A stretch of 34,795 bases of DNA, from positions 1-34,795 of the forward strand of contig JAKEGG010000061.1 of assembly GCA_022615965.1 (NCBI GenBank), read 5' to 3'. A model generated the notes under the pieces. It was not told where the DNA came from. It saw nothing but the letters and a program-made list of their open reading frames with translations, and ran no database searches. Positions 29,721 through 34,795 of the stretch are shown in pieces. Every line of letters begins with the position of its first letter. Within the stretch, counting starts at the first letter, position 1. The position numbers were made by a program, and so were the translations under genes. Source of the stretch: Fusobacteriota bacterium. Its GTDB lineage: Bacteria; Bacillota; TC1.

Positions 29721-30077
29721 ATGGCTAGAGTAAAATCAAGTACATCACTACATAAAAGACATAAAAAAGTATTAAAGCTGGCAAAAGGCTATTTTGGTTC
29801 AAAGTCTAAGCTTTACAGACCTGCCAATGAACAGGTTATGAAATCATTAAGCTATTCCTATGCACACAGAAAGAAAAGAAAAGGTGATTTCAGAAAGCTT
29901 TGGATAACCAGGATAAATGCAGCTGCCAGAATAAATGGCCTGTCATACAGCCGTTTTATCAATGGACTTAAGACAGCTGGAGTAGAAATCAACAGAAAGA
30001 TTTTATCTGAAATCGCTGTTAACGATGCAGCTAGCTTTAAAGAATTAACAGATATTGCTAAGAAATCATTAAATTAA
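29721..30077 (+). CDS. rplT: 50S ribosomal protein L20
   Basis: [43 protein letters not shown]. Confidence 0.97.
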   Translation: MARVKSSTSLHKRHKKVLKLAKGYFGSKSKLYRPANEQVMKSLSYSYAHRKKRKGDFRKLWITRINAAARINGLSYSRFINGLKTAGVEINRKILSEIAVNDAASFKELTDIAKKSLN

Positions 30078-30097
30078 GACTGTATTACAGTCTTTTT
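30076..30097 (+). terminator. Rho-independent terminator after rplT
   Basis: AAGACTGT (30076-30083)-ATT-ACAGTCTT (30087-30094) with T-run. Confidence 0.75.
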
Positions 30098-30116
30098 TTA
30101 TTTAAGAGGTCTAATT

Positions 30117-30863
30117 ATGTATATTGAATCAGCAGAAAATAAAAAGTTTAAGCTTTGGCAAAGCCTAAACACTAAAAAACACAGGATCAAGGAAAAGAAA
30201 TTTCTTTTAGAAAGCATCAGAGGAATAGAAGAAGGCCTTAAAACAGGTTTCATGCCTTTAAACATCATCTTGAAGGAAGGTACAGATATTCCTGAAAGCA
30301 TCGATCAGGATGGACTTCCTCAGATTGTTTTAACTGAAGAGCTATTTAATAAAATATCACAAACTGAAAAATCTCAAGGGGTGATAGGTGTATATGGTTT
30401 TCTGGAATATAAGCTTAAAGATTTGATGAAAAAGAAAGTGCTTTTTCTAGATTCTATTCAGGATCCAGGAAATTTAGGTACGATTATCAGAACTGGTGCA
30501 GCCCTGGGCATAGGAGGCATTTTATTAGGACCAGGTTGTGTGGATCTGTACAATGATAAGGTTTTAAGAAGCTCTTTGGGAGGACTTTTCTCTCTACCTA
30601 TAGTCAGTGTTGAATATGATGACTTAAAGCTATTCAAGAAAAACAATTATAATATAATTGCTATGGACCTAGAAGGTATCAAATTATCTGACTATACATT
30701 TCAAGAGAAAACTGTAATAATCATTGGAAATGAGAACAAAGGTATATCAGATGCAGCTAGAAAACTGACTGATTCCTTTATCAACATTCCTATCAGTGAA
30801 GGTATGGAATCTTTAAACGCCAGTATTGCTGCAGCTATAGTAATGTATGAATTAAATAAATAA
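30117..30863 (+). CDS. TrmH/SpoU family RNA 2'-O-methyltransferase
   Basis: LDSIQDPGNLGTIIRTGAALGIGGILLGPGCVDLYNDKVLRSSLG, IIGNENKGIS, SLNASIAAAIVMYE. Confidence 0.92.
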   Translation: MYIESAENKKFKLWQSLNTKKHRIKEKKFLLESIRGIEEGLKTGFMPLNIILKEGTDIPESIDQDGLPQIVLTEELFNKISQTEKSQGVIGVYGFLEYKLKDLMKKKVLFLDSIQDPGNLGTIIRTGAALGIGGILLGPGCVDLYNDKVLRSSLGGLFSLPIVSVEYDDLKLFKKNNYNIIAMDLEGIKLSDYTFQEKTVIIIGNENKGISDAARKLTDSFINIPISEGMESLNASIAAAIVMYELNK

Positions 30864-30960
30864 GTAAATATGTTTCAAGTATTTAATAAGTTGCTGAATT
30901 ATTGTATAATGAAAAGAGGTTTATATAGAAATTTTTTCTAATAAAAAGGAGGACTTGGTG

Positions 30961-31965
30961 ATGGTAAAAATTGGTATTAATGGTTTTGGAAGAATAGGCA
31001 GATTGGTTTTGAGAGACTCACTAAAAAGAGATGATATTGAAGTAGTGGCAATCAACAGCTTAAGGGATGCAAAAGCAAATGCCCATCTCTTTAAGTATGA
31101 TTCTGTACACAATACCTATGAAGGTGTTGTTGAGGCTGGAGATAATGAATTAATAATCGATGGCAAGAAAATCAAGATATTAAACGGCAGAGAGCCAAAG
31201 GATATTGACTGGGGCAGTGTCGGAGCTGAAATTGTATTAGAATCAACAGGTAAATTTACAGATTCTGAGTCATGTAAGCAGCATCTAAAAGATACAGTAA
31301 AAAAAGTAATAATATCTGCACCAGGAAAACAAGAAGACATAACCATTGTATTAGGAGTAAATGAAGATAAGTATGACAGCGAAATACATAATATTATCTC
31401 TAATGCTTCATGTACAACAAACTGTCTGGCTCCTTTTACCAAGGTTATAAATGATAAATTTGGAATAGTCAAAGGAATGATGACTACGATCCACTCCTAT
31501 ACTAACGACCAGCAATTGTTGGACAAGTTCCACAAGGATATGAGAAGAGCAAGAGCAGGCGCATTATCAATGATACCTACCTCAACGGGAGCAGCCAAGG
31601 CTGTAGGCTTGGTTTTACCTGAGCTTAAAGGAAAATTAAACGGCTATTCAATGAGAGTACCTACTCCTAACGTATCTGCTGTAGACCTGGTAGTTGAGCT
31701 TAAAAAAGAGGTTACTGTAGAAGAAGTCAATAATGCTCTTAAAGCAGCCAGTGAGAATGAATTGAAAGGTATCTTAGGCTATACTGATGAGCCACTGGTT
31801 TCCAAAGATTTTAATGGCTCCAGGCTATCATCAATCATAGATGGCTTATCAACTATGGTCATCGAAGGCAACATGCTTAAGATATTATCATGGTATGACA
31901 ATGAAATGGGTTATGCTGTTCGATGTTCTGATCTAGCTGTATATATCGCAAGTAAAGGTCTATAG
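30961..31965 (+). CDS. gap: Type I glyceraldehyde-3-phosphate dehydrogenase
   Basis: VKIGINGFGRIGRLVLRD, SNASCTTNCLAPFTKVIND, YDNEMGYAVR; ATG at 30961 is 8 nt after the AAGGAGG SD. Confidence 0.96.
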   Translation: MVKIGINGFGRIGRLVLRDSLKRDDIEVVAINSLRDAKANAHLFKYDSVHNTYEGVVEAGDNELIIDGKKIKILNGREPKDIDWGSVGAEIVLESTGKFTDSESCKQHLKDTVKKVIISAPGKQEDITIVLGVNEDKYDSEIHNIISNASCTTNCLAPFTKVINDKFGIVKGMMTTIHSYTNDQQLLDKFHKDMRRARAGALSMIPTSTGAAKAVGLVLPELKGKLNGYSMRVPTPNVSAVDLVVELKKEVTVEEVNNALKAASENELKGILGYTDEPLVSKDFNGSRLSSIIDGLSTMVIEGNMLKILSWYDNEMGYAVRCSDLAVYIASKGL

Positions 31966-31977
31966 GAGGGTAAGGAT

Positions 31978-33909
31978 TTGCTGAAAAAATCTATTGAGAA
32001 TTTTGTTGTTAATAATAAAAAGGTATTAGTCAGAGTCGATTTTAATGTTCCTGTCAGAGATGGAGTTATTTTAAATAGTGCCAGGATCGTAGCCTCTTTA
32101 AAAACGATTCAATATTTGATAGATAATGGTGCCAAGGTTATACTGATGTCCCACTTTGGCAGACCAAAGGGCAAACCAGACAAGAATTATTCCTTGGAAT
32201 TCGTAGCAAAATATCTGGAAGCTACCTTAGGTAAGAAGATTCTTTTCTCAGATGATGATCTGGTAACAGGTGATAAAACCCGATCATTAGTAGATAATAT
32301 GGTAAGTGGAGACGTCTTATTGCTGCAAAATACCAGATTCAGACCTGAGGAAGAAAAAAATGAAGATAATTTTTCCCAGGAACTGGCAGCATTAGGAGAT
32401 ATATATATCAATGATGCTTTTGGAACTGCCCACAGAGCCCACTGTTCTACAGTTGGAGTTGGCAAGTACCTGCCTTCAGGCTTAGGTTTCTTGTTGAAAA
32501 AAGAAGTAGAGATCCTGGACCATGTCATGGAAAATCCTAAGAGACCTTTTGTAGCTATTTTAGGTGGTTCTAAAGTTTCTGATAAAATTGGTACAATAAA
32601 CAATTTGATCAATAAAGTAGATACCTTGATCATAGGTGGAGCCATGATGTTTACTTTTTACAAAGCTCTAGGTCTTAAGGTAGGTAAATCTCTGGTAGAA
32701 GATGACAAGGTAGATCTGGCTAAAAGCATTTTAGCTTTAGGAGAAAAAAAAGGGGTCCAGATTGCATTACCAGTAGATGTAACAGTAGCAGAAAAATTTA
32801 TCAATAACACTAAATGGAAAATTGTCGACAAAGAAGAAATTGAAGATGATTGGATAGGTCTTGATATTGGACCAAAATCAGTAAAAAGGTTCAGTGATAT
32901 TATCTCAAAAGCTAAAACGGTGATTTGGAATGGCCCTATGGGAGCCTTTGAAATGAGTAATTTTGCCAAAGGTACCTTTGGTGTAGCTGAGGCAATGGCT
33001 AATTCTGATGCTGTTACAGTTATCGGTGGAGGAGATTCTGCTGCAGCAGTGGATATGGCAGGACTAGCCAATAAAATGACTCATATCTCTACAGGTGGCG
33101 GTGCCGCTATTGAATTTTTTGAAGGTAAAACTTTACCTGGACTGGCTATTATTGATAATAGGTCCAGAGTTCCATTTATCTGTGGTAATTGGAAGATGAA
33201 TACAACTATAGCTGAAGGAGAAGAGTTGATCCATTTCTTAAAGGATGAATTAACTGATGATCAAGTCAGGTTAGCAATATGTCCACCTTTTACTCATCTT
33301 TATCCATATAAATCACTCTTAAAAGGTTCTAATATCTGCTTAGGCGCCCAAAATGTCAACAGAGAGGATTTTGGACCTTATACAGGAGAAATAGGTTCAC
33401 CAATGTTAAAAGAGCTTGGTGTTGAATATTGTATAGTAGGACATTCTGAAAGAAGACAATACTATAATGAAAATGATGATAGTGTCAACAAGAAAATCAT
33501 CAATCTATTAAGTAAAAATATTCAGCCTATCTATTGTTGTGGTGAATCATTAGAAATCAGAGAATTAGGAAAAGCAAAGGAATTTGTCAAAGGACAAATC
33601 GAAAGAGCTTTTAAAGAAATTTCTAAAAAGGATATTGTCAGGATCAAGATCGCCTATGAGCCGATCTGGGCTATTGGGACTGGAAAAACTGCTACTACAG
33701 AACAGATTGAAGACATGTGTCACTTTATCAGACAAACAATCAATGAGCTAGGTTATGAAGGTGAAGAAATGTCAATACTTTATGGAGGCAGTGTCAACAG
33801 TGGAAATGCCAGAAGTATAATCAATTGTGGCAATGTTGATGGAGCTCTTGTAGGAGGAGCCTCACTTAATAAAACAGAATTTTTAAATATTATAAACGAT
33901 TGTAAGTAA
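31978..33909 (+). CDS. pgk-tpiA: Bifunctional phosphoglycerate kinase / triosephosphate isomerase fusion
   Basis: N-terminal PGK (KVLVRVDFNVPVRDG, SHFGRPKGK, GGGDSAAAVDMAG, STGGGAAIEFFEGKTLPG) continuous with TPI (VPFICGNWKMN, YCIVGHSERRQYY, IAYEPIWAIGTGKTAT, ILYGGSVNSGN) in one frame. Confidence 0.96.
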   Translation: MLKKSIENFVVNNKKVLVRVDFNVPVRDGVILNSARIVASLKTIQYLIDNGAKVILMSHFGRPKGKPDKNYSLEFVAKYLEATLGKKILFSDDDLVTGDKTRSLVDNMVSGDVLLLQNTRFRPEEEKNEDNFSQELAALGDIYINDAFGTAHRAHCSTVGVGKYLPSGLGFLLKKEVEILDHVMENPKRPFVAILGGSKVSDKIGTINNLINKVDTLIIGGAMMFTFYKALGLKVGKSLVEDDKVDLAKSILALGEKKGVQIALPVDVTVAEKFINNTKWKIVDKEEIEDDWIGLDIGPKSVKRFSDIISKAKTVIWNGPMGAFEMSNFAKGTFGVAEAMANSDAVTVIGGGDSAAAVDMAGLANKMTHISTGGGAAIEFFEGKTLPGLAIIDNRSRVPFICGNWKMNTTIAEGEELIHFLKDELTDDQVRLAICPPFTHLYPYKSLLKGSNICLGAQNVNREDFGPYTGEIGSPMLKELGVEYCIVGHSERRQYYNENDDSVNKKIINLLSKNIQPIYCCGESLEIRELGKAKEFVKGQIERAFKEISKKDIVRIKIAYEPIWAIGTGKTATTEQIEDMCHFIRQTINELGYEGEEMSILYGGSVNSGNARSIINCGNVDGALVGGASLNKTEFLNIINDCK

Positions 33910-33919
33910 GGAGCTATTA

Positions 33920-34795
33920 ATGGTAAAACCAGTTGTACTTTTAATTTTAGATGGTTGGGGCTTAAATGAGGAACAAGAAAACAATGCTATAAAATTAGCA
34001 AATACACCAAATTATGATGAAATAATCAGAACTTATCCAATGACCAGTCTGCAAACCTCGGGATTAGCTGTAGGACTGCCAGAAGGTCAGATGGGTAACT
34101 CGGAAGTAGGACATTTAAATATTGGCAGTGGCAGAGTAGTTTATCAGGACTTGACCAGAATTGATAAAGCTATAGAAGATGGCAGTTTATATGAAAATCC
34201 GGTATTGGTTGAAAATATGGCTTTGGCAGTTGGCCAAGGGAAGGCTATCCATTTAATTGGACTTTTATCTGACGGCGGAGTTCATAGCCATATCAGACAT
34301 GCTAAAGCCTTGATAAAAATGGCTAAGGAAAAAGGTTGTCAAAAACTGTATTTCCATGGCTTGCTAGATGGTCGTGATGTACCACCAAAATCAGCAAAAC
34401 AATATATAGATGAACTGGAAAACTATATGAAGGAAGTTTCACTTGGGAGTATAGCTACTATTCAAGGCAGATATTACGCTATGGATAGAGATAATAGATG
34501 GGATAGAGTAGAGCTTGGTTATCAGGCTATGGCCAATGGGCAAGGACTGAATTTTTCTACCAGTATTGAGGCTCTTGAAGATAGTTATCAAAGGGATGTC
34601 GTAGATGAATTCGTACTACCTTCAGTAATAGGAAGTTATCAAGGGATGGCAGATGGAGATTCTATAATATTATTTAATTTCAGAGGAGATAGGGCCAGAG
34701 AAATATCCCAGGTATTTTACAAGGAGGATTTCCAAGGCTTTGAAACTAGACCTCTGAGGATAAATTATGTATGTATGACGGAATATGATGAAAAT
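33920..34795 (+). CDS. gpmI: 2,3-bisphosphoglycerate-independent phosphoglycerate mutase (partial, runs off window end)
   Basis: Manual translation from ATG 33920: MVKPVVLLILDGWGLNEEQENNAIKLANTPNYDEI...GNSEVGHLNIGSGRVVYQDLTRI...HGLLDGRDVPPKSA...GRYYAMDRDNRWDRVE; open to window end. Confidence 0.95.
   Translation, partial: MVKPVVLLILDGWGLNEEQENNAIKLANTPNYDEIIRTYPMTSLQTSGLAVGLPEGQMGNSEVGHLNIGSGRVVYQDLTRIDKAIEDGSLYENPVLVENMALAVGQGKAIHLIGLLSDGGVHSHIRHAKALIKMAKEKGCQKLYFHGLLDGRDVPPKSAKQYIDELENYMKEVSLGSIATIQGRYYAMDRDNRWDRVELGYQAMANGQGLNFSTSIEALEDSYQRDVVDEFVLPSVIGSYQGMADGDSIILFNFRGDRAREISQVFYKEDFQGFETRPLRINYVCMTEYDEN

Noticed and set aside
32187-33071. Long minus-strand ORFs (152 and 137 aa) opposite the PGK domain
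   Set aside because: Fully inside the confidently identified PGK coding frame; composition is an antisense shadow.
33120-33190. Possible programmed frameshift or separate tpiA start at the PGK-TIM junction
   Set aside because: The frame is continuous and I see no SD plus start codon or slippery stop at the junction.
1-34795. CRISPR arrays, transposons, prophage, toxin-antitoxin or defence islands, tRNA/rRNA genes
   Set aside because: No repeat-spacer pattern, recombinase-bounded cargo, defence-type protein motifs or recognisable tRNA/rRNA sequence; the xer gene is in a housekeeping context.

Overview
This 34.8 kb window looks like the core chromosome of a low-GC Bacillota (Clostridia-like) bacterium. 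I assign no species. The minus-strand left arm carries ychF, a complete Rnf ferredoxin:NAD oxidoreductase cluster (rnfCDGEAB), a NusG domain II-like protein and a Gx/HepS-I-like membrane protein. The plus-strand part runs: dprA-like; topA-trmFO-xer; rimP-nusA-ylxR-infB-rbfA-nrnA-truB-ribF; rpsO; nagZ; pnp plus an orphan anchored protein; asp23-fakA/yloV-M16 peptidase-dut-sortase; infC-rpmI-rplT-trmH; gap-pgk/tpi fusion-gpmI (truncated by the window end). rpmB lies on the minus strand between pnp and asp23. I saw no CRISPR array, mobile element, rRNA or tRNA, and no convincing new multi-gene system. The signals most worth a second look are: an AUA start codon for infC behind a terminator-type leader; the in-frame PGK-TIM fusion; a hairpin in the very short rimP leader; a structured rpsO leader; a sharp base-composition flip near 12.2 kb; the uncharacterised anchored protein at 23.6 kb; and a sortase with no substrate in view.
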